Part shown: in pieces, positions 9,456 to 20,331 of the stretch
How positions within the stretch are numbered: the first letter of the stretch is position 1
Layout: each line of letters begins with the position of its first letter
Translations under genes and position numbers: made by a program
The notes under the pieces: generated by a model
Databases searched by the model: none
What the model was told of the DNA's origin: nothing
The model's input: the letters and a program-made list of their open reading frames with translations, nothing else
Assembly: GCF_040219335.1 (NCBI RefSeq)
Contig: NZ_JAVJSQ010000029.1
Coordinates: forward strand, 62,001-126,000
DNA: 64,000 bases
Direction of reading: 5' to 3'
Source of the DNA: Gimesia sp.
Lineage (GTDB): Bacteria > Planctomycetota > Planctomycetia > Planctomycetales > Planctomycetaceae

Positions 9456-10448
9456 ATGGGGGAGCATCTTACGACACATGACCTGCTGGCACGTGTCGAA
9501 GAGTTAATTGGCGGTGAGCTGGCACAGGCAGAGCAGGTCTTTTTGAGCGAAGTCAGCTCGAAGCACCCTTACGTGCACGACGTTTTGCAGCATATCACCC
9601 GCTTTCAGGGAAAACGGCTCCGTCCGATCCTGCTGCTGCTCTCCGCTGCAGCGACGGGTGGCATTAAAGAGAGCCACTATGTTTTAGCCTCCGTGGTCGA
9701 GATGATTCATCTGGCGACGCTGGTGCACGACGATGTTCTGGACGACGCCCTGATCCGCAGACATGTCGCAACCGTCAATTCCCGCTGGAATAACGAAACC
9801 AGCGTACTGGTCGGTGATTTCCTCTTCACCCATGCGTTCCATCTGAGTGCCAGCCTGGGCGATGCCCGCGCCTGTCGATTAATTGGTCGGGCAACCAATC
9901 TGGTCTGCGAAGGCGAACTGGCCCAGATCTACGAACGGGGTAACGTGGCCTTGTCGGAAGAACAGTATCTGCAGATCATCAACGGGAAAACCGCGGAACT
10001 CTGTGCCATCAGTACCGAGCTCGGAGCCCTGTATGCGGGAGCCGATGAGACCGTAGTGACTGCCCTGGAAGATTATGGTCGTGCCCTGGGAGTCGCCTTC
10101 CAGATTACCGATGACCTGCTCGATCTGCTCGGAGACGAAGAGCAGATGGGCAAATCACTGGGTTCAGACCTGCAGAAAGAGAAGCTGACACTCCCCCTGA
10201 TCCGCCTGCTGGACCAGAGCAGTCCTGCCGATCAGGCGACGATTCAGGAGATCCTCACACAACCCGACCCGCAGACCAAATCGCGGCTGTCACAGTTCAT
10301 CAAGAACAGCGACGCCATCGAATATGCCGCCAACCGGGCACGGGATTTTGCCCGCCAGGCGCGGGAATCGCTCAAGGTATGTGCCGCTTCACCCACACGA
10401 CAGATTCTTGAGGAACTGACCGAATTTGCCATCCAGAGAACGATCTAA
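9456..10448 (+). CDS. Long-chain polyprenyl diphosphate synthase
   Basis: A 330-residue trans-prenyltransferase that extends allylic diphosphates with isopentenyl diphosphate, probably to make the quinone side chain. GKRLRP is at 52-57, the first Asp-rich motif HDDVLDD at 91-97 and the second DDLLD at 219-223, followed by the conserved KEKLTLPLI. The residues five and four places before the first Asp-rich motif are Ala and Thr, not aromatic. In this family that favours long products (C30 or longer) over geranylgeranyl or farnesyl diphosphate. It could be hepT- or ispB-like; the exact chain length cannot be read from sequence. The ATG is preceded by GTGAGG. Confidence 0.92.
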   Translation: MGEHLTTHDLLARVEELIGGELAQAEQVFLSEVSSKHPYVHDVLQHITRFQGKRLRPILLLLSAAATGGIKESHYVLASVVEMIHLATLVHDDVLDDALIRRHVATVNSRWNNETSVLVGDFLFTHAFHLSASLGDARACRLIGRATNLVCEGELAQIYERGNVALSEEQYLQIINGKTAELCAISTELGALYAGADETVVTALEDYGRALGVAFQITDDLLDLLGDEEQMGKSLGSDLQKEKLTLPLIRLLDQSSPADQATIQEILTQPDPQTKSRLSQFIKNSDAIEYAANRARDFARQARESLKVCAASPTRQILEELTEFAIQRTI

Positions 10449-10532
10449 TATCATTAAAGAATAACCGGTCGAGGGGAGAAGGGCGTCTCTGACTGACTAC
10501 AGTCACTTATCGGATAAAGAGGCCAGAGAGCA

Positions 10533-12299
10533 TTGTTTAACAATCCTATTTTCATTCGGGAAGCACTGACGTCACCCCGACAGATCCGGCATTACCTGAT
10601 TCGTTCCGGCTACGTGGCTGCGGTATTCATTCTGATTTTCACCGCCGGCCAGACAATCCTGGGAACTCAGCAGATTCAGACCACCACCATTGGTGAATTT
10701 GCCCGGTTGGGAAATCTGATCTTTCAGATGATCTCGTTTCTGCAGTTGCTGCTGGTGATGTTTTTTACACTTCTGTTTTCTGCGGGAAGCATTGCGCAGG
10801 AAAAAGACCGCGGCACCCTGATTCTGCTGCTGATGACCGAACTCAAGGACCGGGAGTTGGTCAGCGGGAAAACCCAGTCCAGTCTGCTGATTGTGTATGT
10901 TTTGCTGGCGGCGTCGGTCCCCGTGTGTGTCTTCCTGCATCTGCTGGGAGGCGTCGAACTGGCGCAGATTCTCTGGATGGAACTGATCTGCCTGATCACC
11001 GTTTATGCCACGGGAAGCTGGGCCGCCCTGGTGGCGTTCTGGCGGGAGAAAACATTCCAGACGCTGGCGATCAGCGTCTTGGGGATGGTGGTCTTTCTGG
11101 GAGTTATGGAACTGCTGGTCGGTCTGATCGGACCCACATCAGCACTTCGCCCCTGGATCGCCGGCCTCGATCCTTTCCGAGCACTGTATGAAATTCTGAA
11201 TCCGCTCTCGCTGAATACCGGTCTTTCGCCGATCTCCGTGAGTGCCTGGCCTTCCCTGATCAGTCTGGCGGTACTGGGAATCGCATTGCGGGTGTTTACC
11301 GTTTTCCGGCTGCGTGTCTGGAATCCGTCCCGCTCGGTTTACAAAGCAACCCCCAAAGCAGAGAAAGAAGGGGAAGCCCAGGCCGAACAGCAACCAGTCA
11401 TCGTCAAAGAAAAGTCACGTGCCATCTGGTCGAACCCGGTCATCTGGCGTGAGATCATGACGAAGGCCTACGGTCGCAAGGTGTTTGTGATCAAGCTGGC
11501 TTACTTTCTGCTGGCCGGTTTCCTGCTCTGGTCGGCGACCAGTTCCGAAGCGGCCGCGGCTGGAATGCTGTACCTCGGAGTAATTCCACCTCAGGGGCTC
11601 GCGTTTGCCGGGATTGCCTGGTTGAGCCTGGTATTGGCGAATACTCAGGCGGTGACGTCGATCACCTCGGAAAAGGACAGTAAAACACTTGAGTTGCTGC
11701 TGGTGACCGATATTTCGGCGAAGGAATTCGTGCTCGGCAAGCTGGGCGGTATTTTCTATAACAGCAAAGAACTGATCCTGGTGCCCGTCCTGATTCTGTG
11801 CTACCTGGTGGCACAGGGGGCGTTTTCAGTGGAAGGTTTCCTGTGTGCACTGATCGGATTCCTGGCGTTGATGATCTTCTCGATCGTGCTCGGTCTGCAC
11901 ATGGGATTGACCTATGACAACAGCCGTTCGGCTATCGGCGGCAGTCTGGGAACGATGTTCTTTCTGTTTATCGGGATCGGGATATTCATGATCCTGCTGG
12001 TGCAGGCCCGCTCATCGTTTGCCCTGCAACTGCAGAGCTTCCTGGTGTTTATCGTCGTGGGAAGTGCCGCCCTGCATTCGGCTCTGACACATCGGAACCC
12101 GTCGCGGGCTCTGGCGATTTCCGCCTGGCTGCTTCCCTTCCTGACCTTTTATGCTATTACTTCGTTTTTACTGGGAGGCACACTGGGTGTGCTGGTGACG
12201 ATTCTGTTTGCCTACGGTCTGCCCGTGCTTTCCATGTATATTCCCGCAGTATCTGAGTTCGATGTTGCCCTGGGAAAAACTACTTACGATAAAGGATAG
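10533..12299 (+). CDS. ABC-2-type transporter permease (two-module)
   Basis: A 588-residue polytopic membrane protein with about twelve predicted helices in two halves. Each half opens with a similar cytoplasmic stretch: NNPIFIREALTSPR at the N-terminus and SNPVIWREIMTKAYGR near 300. Each half then has the ABC-2 permease phrase IxxEKDxxTLxLLLxT (AQEKDRGTLILLLMTEL near 90, TSEKDSKTLELLLVTDI near 385). The internal repeat suggests fusion of two permease modules. No ATPase gene is adjacent, so the partner must be encoded elsewhere. The start is TTG with GAGAG just upstream. Substrate unknown; gliding- or Nat-type exporters share this layout. Confidence 0.75.
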   Translation: MFNNPIFIREALTSPRQIRHYLIRSGYVAAVFILIFTAGQTILGTQQIQTTTIGEFARLGNLIFQMISFLQLLLVMFFTLLFSAGSIAQEKDRGTLILLLMTELKDRELVSGKTQSSLLIVYVLLAASVPVCVFLHLLGGVELAQILWMELICLITVYATGSWAALVAFWREKTFQTLAISVLGMVVFLGVMELLVGLIGPTSALRPWIAGLDPFRALYEILNPLSLNTGLSPISVSAWPSLISLAVLGIALRVFTVFRLRVWNPSRSVYKATPKAEKEGEAQAEQQPVIVKEKSRAIWSNPVIWREIMTKAYGRKVFVIKLAYFLLAGFLLWSATSSEAAAAGMLYLGVIPPQGLAFAGIAWLSLVLANTQAVTSITSEKDSKTLELLLVTDISAKEFVLGKLGGIFYNSKELILVPVLILCYLVAQGAFSVEGFLCALIGFLALMIFSIVLGLHMGLTYDNSRSAIGGSLGTMFFLFIGIGIFMILLVQARSSFALQLQSFLVFIVVGSAALHSALTHRNPSRALAISAWLLPFLTFYAITSFLLGGTLGVLVTILFAYGLPVLSMYIPAVSEFDVALGKTTYDKG

Positions 12300-12319
12300 A
12301 GCGGCCGTCCCGTTTCACG

Positions 12320-13618
12320 ATGATCGCATTAATTGATACGATTGCAATCTGGTTTCCCGGAGCTCTGGCTCTGCTGGCTCTGATCTGTGCCTCCGGATTT
12401 TTTTCCGGTAGTGAGACTGCCATCTTCTATCTCTCTCGGGCTGAGCTTCGCCAGTTCAGCAAGGGAAAGTCCAGCGAACAGGTTGTTGCTGCTCTGGCCG
12501 CCGATGCGGATCGCCTGTTGACAGCGGTCCTGTTCTGGAACCTGCTGATCAACCTGTCCTACTTTGCGGTCGCCGGTGTGATTGCCAAGGAATTAGCTGA
12601 CGAGGGACAGCCTGCTGCTGCCGGATTTTTCACGGTGGGCAGCCTGTTGGCGATCATTCTGTTTGGAGAAGTGCTTCCCAAAAGTCTTTCGATTGTATTC
12701 CGCAAGAGGATTGCGATCCTGGTCAGCTGGCCGCTGGCATTTTCGATACGCGTGCTGGATCCGGTGATCCCACTGTTACAGAATATCAGTCGTCTGATGC
12801 GGCGGACTTTCTGGCCGCATATTCAGAAAGAGTCATACCTGCATTCCGAGGACCTGGAACGTGCTGTCGATGCCTCGGGGGCGAGTGAGGAAGTGATTCG
12901 CCACGAGCGGCAGATCCTGCATAATATCCTGGACCTTTCGGAAATCCTCGTTGAAGAGGCGATGCGTCCCCGGGGGACCTATCTCACGTTCAAAATGCCT
13001 CTGCAGCTGGAAGACCTCACACGGATTACTCCCAATACCGATTACATCATCCTCCGCAAACAGGGCGTCGACTCAGAAGAAATCGATCGCATTATTTCCT
13101 TATCCGAGTTGTCTTCGTTTTCTACTTCTTCGCTGAATAAAAAATCGAAGCGGGTAATTCATGTGCCCTGGTGTTCGAACCTGGCAGACGTCTACACCCG
13201 GTTTCAGGCAGAAGAGTGTAACTTCGCCTCGGTCGTCGACGAATACGGAGAGACGATCGGCATTGTCGCTTTTGATGATATCATCGATACCATTTTGTCT
13301 CCGGAACCGAGTCGCGCCAGGCGCATTTTACGCCGCGATCCGGTGCGTGAGGTCGAGTCGGGTGTGTACCATGTCGAGGGCATCACGACCCTGCGTTATC
13401 TCTGTCGCAAGCTGCAGCAGGAATATGAAATTGCCGATGACGGCCTGCTGACCGTAGCCGGCATGTTCCACGAAAAACTGGAACGCATTCCTGAAGTGGG
13501 CGATGTCTGCGACTGGCAAGGATATCAGCTGGAAGTAATCGAAGTCCGTAAGCTGGGGCACCTGGTGGCGGAACTCAAGCCTCAGCCACCTGGTGATTCT
13601 GAAGAGGAAGAAGACTGA
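12320..13618 (+). CDS. CNNM/CorC-family membrane protein (DUF21, CBS pair, HlyC domain)
   Basis: A 432-residue integral membrane protein. Residues about 10-190 form the DUF21/CNNM transmembrane domain, with the typical FFSGSETAIFYLSRAEL near 30 and a conserved GEVLPKSL near 116. A CBS pair covers about 210-345, with the second-CBS phrase FASVVDEYGETIGIVAFDDIID near 300. A C-terminal CorC_HlyC domain follows (DDGLLTVAGMFHEKL near 375). Relatives export Mg2+ or Co2+ or regulate their transport. It begins 20 bases after the permease stop, so the two are probably co-transcribed. An old name for the family is hemolysin-like, but haemolysis is not implied. Confidence 0.85.
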   Translation: MIALIDTIAIWFPGALALLALICASGFFSGSETAIFYLSRAELRQFSKGKSSEQVVAALAADADRLLTAVLFWNLLINLSYFAVAGVIAKELADEGQPAAAGFFTVGSLLAIILFGEVLPKSLSIVFRKRIAILVSWPLAFSIRVLDPVIPLLQNISRLMRRTFWPHIQKESYLHSEDLERAVDASGASEEVIRHERQILHNILDLSEILVEEAMRPRGTYLTFKMPLQLEDLTRITPNTDYIILRKQGVDSEEIDRIISLSELSSFSTSSLNKKSKRVIHVPWCSNLADVYTRFQAEECNFASVVDEYGETIGIVAFDDIIDTILSPEPSRARRILRRDPVREVESGVYHVEGITTLRYLCRKLQQEYEIADDGLLTVAGMFHEKLERIPEVGDVCDWQGYQLEVIEVRKLGHLVAELKPQPPGDSEEEED

Positions 13619-13640
13619 CAGGCCCGGGGGGCCTGTGTTT
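13618..13640. terminator. Bidirectional terminator between convergent genes
   Basis: ACAGGCCC, GGG loop, GGGCCTGT: perfect 8-bp GC-rich arms overlapping the stop codon of the CNNM gene and ending just before the stop of the convergent J-like gene. A T-rich run (GTTTATTT) follows on the plus strand. Confidence 0.55.
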
Positions 13641-14676
13641 ATTTCTTCCACATTCCCGACATCCAGTAGAACGCGATCGCTGGCACGGAGAGGGTGGAGA
13701 GCACCCAAGGCCATGGCCAGGTCTGTGAAAAGACATAGTTTTTCAGTACAAACTGGTCGATCAGAACGGCGGCAATGAATGCCCAGCCACTGAAGATGAT
13801 CGAGAGCTGTTTCCTCTCCTTCAACTGCTCAGGTGCGAGTTGACTTCCACCCTTCGCGGGCTTCTTCTTTTCGGGCTTTTTGGCCGGCTTGGCAGCTTTG
13901 GCTGACTTTTTGGAAGTGGTCTCTTCGACTGCGACTTCTTCTTCCGATTCGCTCTCTTCAGCGGCCGCATAGTACTTTTTGATCCCCTCGTTGATCGAGC
14001 GGGGCATCGCGAGTACCCAGCGAGAGGGAACCTGGTATCGCATCCGCAGGTCATCTTCGAGTTCGTGGGTGGGTTGATCCGCACAGGCAACCAGCAGCAT
14101 ATCATCGTCGATGAAGAGTGGCAGAATGGTATTCCTTTTGGCGACGTGCTGGGGGAGTTCGAGGAGGATTTCGTGATCCGGCTGGGTTTCCTCCAGGTCG
14201 ATGTACGGCATCCCCTGGGAGCGGGCCATGGCCTGAGTGGCGGTGGCCGCGTTAACCAGTCGCATCTGGACGGCGGCATCACGCATGGTCAGTCCGCGCT
14301 GATCAGCAAAACCTTTGAGCTCCGCTGCCTGCTCTTTCGTGATGTGTCCCTGTTCGACCAGGACCTGTTCAACGGACTGTGGACCGGTGAGTTCATCTTC
14401 CTCAAACTCGCGGCCCAGGCTTTCGTCGTACTCGCGTTTCCGTTCCGGGTCAGTCAGGCAGAGCATGGCCTTGGCCAACTCGTTGAGCAGTTCCTGGGAT
14501 TCGTTGGAGTATTTTCCGGCGGCGTATTTTCGAACGTGATTATTCAGCTTCTTATAATGCGCTCGAATTTTCTCTTCGTTGTCTTCGAATTTGACCAGAC
14601 GCAGTAAGTCGTAGTGGTGTGGAGGACGTTCTCCTTCCGGGATTCCCAGCCATTCCTTGTAGACGTCAATTGCCAC
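13639..14676 (-). CDS. Membrane protein with HPD-less J-like domain and MshEN domain
   Basis: A 345-residue protein starting at GTG 14676 with AAGGAG upstream. Residues 1-90 follow the J-domain pattern (HYDLLRL..., then CLTDPERKREYDES), but the HPD triad that activates Hsp70 is missing: the loop reads VRKYAAG. The opening VYKEWLGIPEG is a motif I know from planctomycete proteins. Residues about 100-225 resemble the MshEN/GspE N-terminal domain (VLVEQGHITKEQ, GMPYIDLE, LPLFIDDDMLLVACAD), a fold that binds c-di-GMP in some members; the usual RLG arginine motif is absent here. A Lys/Pro/Ala-rich linker leads to two C-terminal transmembrane helices. It lies directly downstream of a short Hsp70, suggesting a dedicated membrane-bound partner. 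Confidence 0.7.
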   Translation of the reverse strand: MAIDVYKEWLGIPEGERPPHHYDLLRLVKFEDNEEKIRAHYKKLNNHVRKYAAGKYSNESQELLNELAKAMLCLTDPERKREYDESLGREFEEDELTGPQSVEQVLVEQGHITKEQAAELKGFADQRGLTMRDAAVQMRLVNAATATQAMARSQGMPYIDLEETQPDHEILLELPQHVAKRNTILPLFIDDDMLLVACADQPTHELEDDLRMRYQVPSRWVLAMPRSINEGIKKYYAAAEESESEEEVAVEETTSKKSAKAAKPAKKPEKKKPAKGGSQLAPEQLKERKQLSIIFSGWAFIAAVLIDQFVLKNYVFSQTWPWPWVLSTLSVPAIAFYWMSGMWKK

Positions 14677-14782
14677 CTGAGAGAACTCCTTGCTCTGTGT
14701 TGTGAAATCACAAATTGAAAAACATCAGCGACACTTATCAGAAAGAGGGCGGCGGGTCGAAGATGGCCCGCCGCACTGATTT

Positions 14783-16366
<1,584 letters not shown>

Positions 16367-16466
16367 AATGCTACCTTAATTTCGATTATCAAGCGGGTTC
16401 ATCATGGATCAGGACATTGGAGCGGAATCGCAGGAATCAGGTTGCGAAACAGGAAGACGCGCTCCC

Positions 16467-16488
16467 GATTTCATCTGATTCTGAAATC
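16467..16488. repeat. Inverted repeat upstream of the Hsp70 operon
   Basis: GATTTCA, 8 bases, TGAAATC: perfect 7-base arms about 100 bp before the Hsp70 start. Size and placement fit a regulator site; it is not CIRCE. Confidence 0.25.
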
Positions 16489-16644
16489 AAGATTGGTGTA
16501 TCCAGTTAATCTGTATAACGTTTAACTCACCTATTCTGCCACCGTGGTGATGGGGAATCAAGGACTTGATCGTTGGGAAACTAAAATCTGGCAAAGTCTT
16601 AACGAAATGGATTTGATCGTTATGGGCAAAAATTCAGTGCCATG

Positions 16645-16663
16645 GTCAGGAGCGTTTCCTGAC
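16645..16663. repeat. Inverted repeat in the Hsp70/pgm intergenic region
   Basis: GTCAGGA, GCGTT, TCCTGAC: perfect 7-base arms with a 5-base centre, in the middle of the divergent region. Could be an operator; no T-run, so not a convincing terminator. Confidence 0.25.
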
Positions 16664-16978
16664 TGATTCCTACATTCGCGCTGATCGGGATAACTGGAGT
16701 CGCAATCTCGATTGATGAAAAGTCTCGATTTCGATTTCTGAACGTGACTTCCAGAGCATTTCCTGCGCGCGTCCGCAGAATCAGAGAGGGCGTGAGGGTT
16801 GGCTCTGGGAGAAGTTCCCTTTACAATCTAAGCCAGATTCAGAACCCGTTCACACCAACCTGGTTCGTGATAGCGGTCTGGGAACTGCTCCGGTTCTGAA
16901 GCAGAAACAACTGATATATAAGATTTTACGCACATAGAAACCAGCTCCCGCGGTCTCAACAATGAAAACGAGAACAGG

Positions 16979-18826
16979 ATGAACCAGCCGTCTCCTTCCA
17001 TCACTTCCGAGCAGGCACTCGATCTGGCTCAGAACGCTGTCTCGGAAAAACAGCTTTCCGAATCCGCTTTCAAAAATCTCAAACGCTGGGTTACTGAACC
17101 TCAGTATGCCAGCTATCAGCCGGCACTGCTCCAGCTGATTGAAGACAAAGCCTTTGAAGATCTCGATACCTACTTCTGGGAAGTGATCCCGTTTGGAACC
17201 GGCGGACGTCGGGGGCTGATGAGTGAGCTGGGTTCAGCGACGATCAACGAGCGGACGATTGCCGAGTCGGCGCATGGACTCGCCGCGTATTACAAGAAAT
17301 TCTCGGGACAGGAAACAGGTAAGGCCGCGATTGCTCATGACTCGCGTATCAATTCCTCGAAATTCGCCCGCATTGCAGCCAGTGTGCTGGCCGCCCATGG
17401 TCTGACGGTTTACTTCTTCAAGACATCCCGTTCCACGCCGGAACTCTCTTTTGCGGTTCGTCAGCTGGGCTGTGACGTCGGGGCCATGATCACCGCCTCG
17501 CACAATCCCCCCTCGGACAATGGGTTCAAAGCCTACTGGTCCACAGGTGGGCAGGTTCTGCCGCCACACGACCAGGGAATTATCGATGAAGTCTACCAGG
17601 CGACCGAAATTCCTGTTGTCGATTTCGACACCGCGATGGAACAGGGAACAATTCAACTGATCGACGAGGACGTTGCCGGCGAGTATCGCAAGTGTGTCGC
17701 CGAGCACAGTCATTCGAGTGCCCGGGAACTGAAAGGACTTTTCACACCTCTGCACGGTGTAGGCGAAACCTCTGTCTTTCAGGTTCTGCAGCACGTTGGC
17801 TTCAAAGGCATTGAGCGGTTCGAACCGCAATGCGAACAGAACGGCAACTTTCCGAATGTACCTGACCAGCTGCCTAACCCGGAACGGGATGAAGTCTATC
17901 AGCCGGCCATTGAGCAGGCAGCGCAGACCGGAGCCGAGATCATTCTGGCCAGTGATCCGGATGCGGATCGACTGGGAGTCTGCGTCAAAAACGATGCTGG
18001 CCAATTCGTGCATCTGACCGGTAATCAAGTCGGGGCACTGCTCGCCGATTATGTGTTACGCAAACAAAAAGAGAACGGCAGCCTGACCTCCGAGCATTAT
18101 GTTGTGGAGACAATTGTCACCACGCCGCTGATTGCTGCGATCACACGGAGCGCTGGTGCACGGATCATTAACAATCTGCTGGTCGGCTTCAAATACATTG
18201 CCGAGACAATGGATGCGGAAGGGCCGGACAAATTCGTGTTCGGTACGGAAGAATCGCTGGGTTACCTGGCGGGAACGTACTGTCGTGACAAAGACGCCGC
18301 CATTGGTGCCCTCTGGGCCTGTGAACTGGCGGCAGAATTGAAGAGTGAGGGGAAAACCCTGCTCAATCGCCTGGACGAACTCTATGTTGAGCATGGATTT
18401 CATCTGGAAGGTCAGGTGTCCAAGACGTGTAAGGGGTCACAAGGCAACGAGCAGATCAGACAGCTGATGAAGGCGTTTCGCAGCACGCCCCCACAGAAAA
18501 TGGGGCAGCTGACGTTTACTCTGGTCCGGGATTACGCGGATCTCGAAATTCGTTCATTACCCGAAAATACCACTGCTGAGACCTTTTCTAAACCCAAAGG
18601 AAATGTTCTGATGTTTGAAGCGCGGGCCGAAGGCTCGCCGCTGACAGTTCAGCTGGGTGTGCGTCCGTCAGGTACAGAACCGAAGATCAAGTTCTACTAT
18701 TTTGCCCAGGCGGAGGTTTCTGAAGCCGGTCAGCTTGCGGAAACCAAAGCCTCCGCACTGGCAACCATTGAAGAATTCAAGCAGTCACTCATGGACTGGA
18801 TTGATCAGACATTACAAACCAGCTGA
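16979..18826 (+). CDS. Phosphoglucomutase/phosphomannomutase (alpha-D-phosphohexomutase)
   Basis: A 615-residue enzyme that interconverts hexose 1- and 6-phosphates. All four active-site elements are readable: the phosphoserine loop TASHNP at 172-177 (Ser174), the metal loop DPDADR at 326-331, the sugar loop GTEES at 422-426 and the phosphate-binding loop RPSGTEPK near 560. An early FGTGGRRGLM segment (about 72) is typical of the PGM2/PMM2-like branch, whose members are about 550-600 residues, so the length fits. It is likely to act in glycogen, trehalose or exopolysaccharide metabolism. Its product glucose 6-phosphate is the substrate of the next gene, inositol-phosphate synthase, though a separate promoter seems to lie between them. 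Confidence 0.93.
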   Translation: MNQPSPSITSEQALDLAQNAVSEKQLSESAFKNLKRWVTEPQYASYQPALLQLIEDKAFEDLDTYFWEVIPFGTGGRRGLMSELGSATINERTIAESAHGLAAYYKKFSGQETGKAAIAHDSRINSSKFARIAASVLAAHGLTVYFFKTSRSTPELSFAVRQLGCDVGAMITASHNPPSDNGFKAYWSTGGQVLPPHDQGIIDEVYQATEIPVVDFDTAMEQGTIQLIDEDVAGEYRKCVAEHSHSSARELKGLFTPLHGVGETSVFQVLQHVGFKGIERFEPQCEQNGNFPNVPDQLPNPERDEVYQPAIEQAAQTGAEIILASDPDADRLGVCVKNDAGQFVHLTGNQVGALLADYVLRKQKENGSLTSEHYVVETIVTTPLIAAITRSAGARIINNLLVGFKYIAETMDAEGPDKFVFGTEESLGYLAGTYCRDKDAAIGALWACELAAELKSEGKTLLNRLDELYVEHGFHLEGQVSKTCKGSQGNEQIRQLMKAFRSTPPQKMGQLTFTLVRDYADLEIRSLPENTTAETFSKPKGNVLMFEARAEGSPLTVQLGVRPSGTEPKIKFYYFAQAEVSEAGQLAETKASALATIEEFKQSLMDWIDQTLQTS

Positions 18827-18881
18827 ACCGAGTCCAGAGACAGATCAGATAAAAATGTGGGTGAGTCTGGCATTTCCTTGA

Positions 18882-18909
18882 TTGTGAACTGACGACTGCC
18901 ATCTATAAT
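18882..18909 (+). promoter_or_regulatory. Candidate promoter for the inositol-phosphate synthase gene
   Basis: TTGTGA, 16 bases, TATAAT. The -10 is perfect and the -35 matches four of six positions. AT-rich sequence follows. The leader to ATG 19103 would be about 185 bases. Confidence 0.4.
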
Positions 18910-19102
18910 ATTAAGCAAATTTAAGTATATTTTCCGGCAATTTATTGTCATCAACTTCCCTCAGAGATGGTGATCCAGCATCAGTAGTCAGGAGTTCCGG
19001 TTGGCCTCATGTCATGCCGGTCTCTACTGGACTGCCCCCACCCGGCCAGCTAACAACAACGATTACCATTAGACCAACTTTTATCAGATTTCAGGCAATA
19101 TC

Positions 19103-20317
19103 ATGACGCAACAACGTATCGGGATTTGGATTATCGGAGCATGGGGCGGTGTGGCTACCACAGCTGCAGTGGGGCTTTCCGCATTGACGAAAGGCCTGAC
19201 CGGCACCAGCGGTCTTGTTTCAGAAAATCCCTACTTCAAGAAACTGAACCTGCGCGACTGGGATCAGTTCGTCATCGGCGGTCACGAAATCCGCGATACC
19301 TCGTTTGTCGAAGCCGCGAAATACTTCAGTGAAAACTCAGGCGTGTTCCACCCCGCGCTGTTGCAGGCCGTCGAAGAGGACCTCAAGTCCTACGATGAAA
19401 ACGTCAAGCCGGGAACGCTGATCCATGTAGGAGATACGATTCGATCTCTCGCCGGTGATGCCGTTCGTAAGTTCGATACAGAAACTCTGCAGGAAACCCT
19501 GGCCCGTCTGACTGCGGATATCAAAGAGTTCCAGGAAAAGCATGATCTGGGCCACGTCGTTGTGGTCAACCTGGCTTCCACGGAACCGCCGGTCGATGAA
19601 GCAGCGAAATCGCTCAGCCTGGCTGAACTCAAAGACGCCCTCGAAAACGGAGTGACATCTCCGGTTCCCGCCAGTTCGCTGTATGCGATTGCCGCGATGG
19701 AAGCCGGCTGTTCGCATCTCAACTTCACTCCTTCCGCAGCCACCGATCTGCCGGCGATGATCGAACTGGCAGAAGAGAAGCAGGTTCTGCACGGAGGACG
19801 GGACGGTAAGACCGGTGAGACTCTGATGAAGAGTGTACTGGCCCCGATGTTTGCTCATCGCAACCTGAATGTGATGAGCTGGGTCGGACATAACATCTTC
19901 GGAAACCTGGACGGCAAAGTGCTGGACGATCCGGTTAATAAGTCGAACAAGGTACATTCAAAAGACCATCTACTGACCGAAATCCTGGGATACAAGCCGC
20001 AGACACTAGTCTCCATCGAATACATTGAATCGATGGGTGACTGGAAGACCGCCTGGGACCACATTCACTTCCAGGGCTTCCTCGATACCAAGATGGCGCT
20101 GCAGTTTACCTGGCAGGGAACCGATTCGATTCTGGCTGCTCCCCTGATGCTCGACATGGTTCGCTTTACCGAACGGGAATGGCGGCGGGGTGGTCGCAGC
20201 GGTGTGATGTCGTATCTGAGTTCGTTCTTCAAGAGCCCGATGCAGGCAACCACGCCCGAATTTGAACGACAGTACCAGCAGCTGGAAGCCTGGGCCGACG
20301 CCGTTTCCGAGGAATAG
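19103..20317 (+). CDS. Inositol-3-phosphate synthase family protein
   Basis: A 404-residue protein of the myo-inositol-1-phosphate synthase family, which converts glucose 6-phosphate to inositol phosphate using NAD+. The N-terminus reads IGIWIIGAWGGVATTAAVGLSAL, a Rossmann glycine-rich loop of the family. FTPSAATDLPAM and the DGKTGETLMKSVLAPMF segment (about 230-250) are hallmark active-site sequences, and WVGHNIFGNLDGKVLDDP (about 255-272) follows as in other members. It is shorter than the eukaryotic enzymes (about 510) and fits the bacterial/archaeal form. The prenyltransferase gene starts 14 bases after its stop, so the two form an operon, a pairing reminiscent of ebo-type clusters. Confidence 0.88.
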   Translation: MTQQRIGIWIIGAWGGVATTAAVGLSALTKGLTGTSGLVSENPYFKKLNLRDWDQFVIGGHEIRDTSFVEAAKYFSENSGVFHPALLQAVEEDLKSYDENVKPGTLIHVGDTIRSLAGDAVRKFDTETLQETLARLTADIKEFQEKHDLGHVVVVNLASTEPPVDEAAKSLSLAELKDALENGVTSPVPASSLYAIAAMEAGCSHLNFTPSAATDLPAMIELAEEKQVLHGGRDGKTGETLMKSVLAPMFAHRNLNVMSWVGHNIFGNLDGKVLDDPVNKSNKVHSKDHLLTEILGYKPQTLVSIEYIESMGDWKTAWDHIHFQGFLDTKMALQFTWQGTDSILAAPLMLDMVRFTEREWRRGGRSGVMSYLSSFFKSPMQATTPEFERQYQQLEAWADAVSEE

Positions 20318-20331
20318 AAATCAACGTCAGC

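Larger units (their letters stand above)
16367..16978. other. 612-bp divergent intergenic region
   Basis: Separates the Hsp70 operon (minus) from phosphoglucomutase (plus). I found no open frame with coding character and no RNA gene. It contains two short inverted repeats (listed separately) and a near-repeat TTGATCGTT at 16567 and 16615. Neither a CIRCE operator nor a clear sigma70 promoter could be read. Confidence 0.4.

Noticed and set aside
16367-16978. CIRCE operator (TTAGCACTC-N9-GAGTGCTAA) for the Hsp70 gene
   Set aside because: No match even with several changes; the inverted repeats there have other sequences.
17234-18028. A 264-residue minus-strand frame opposite phosphoglucomutase
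   Set aside because: It crosses the catalytic motifs of the real gene on the other strand and has no SD or family match.
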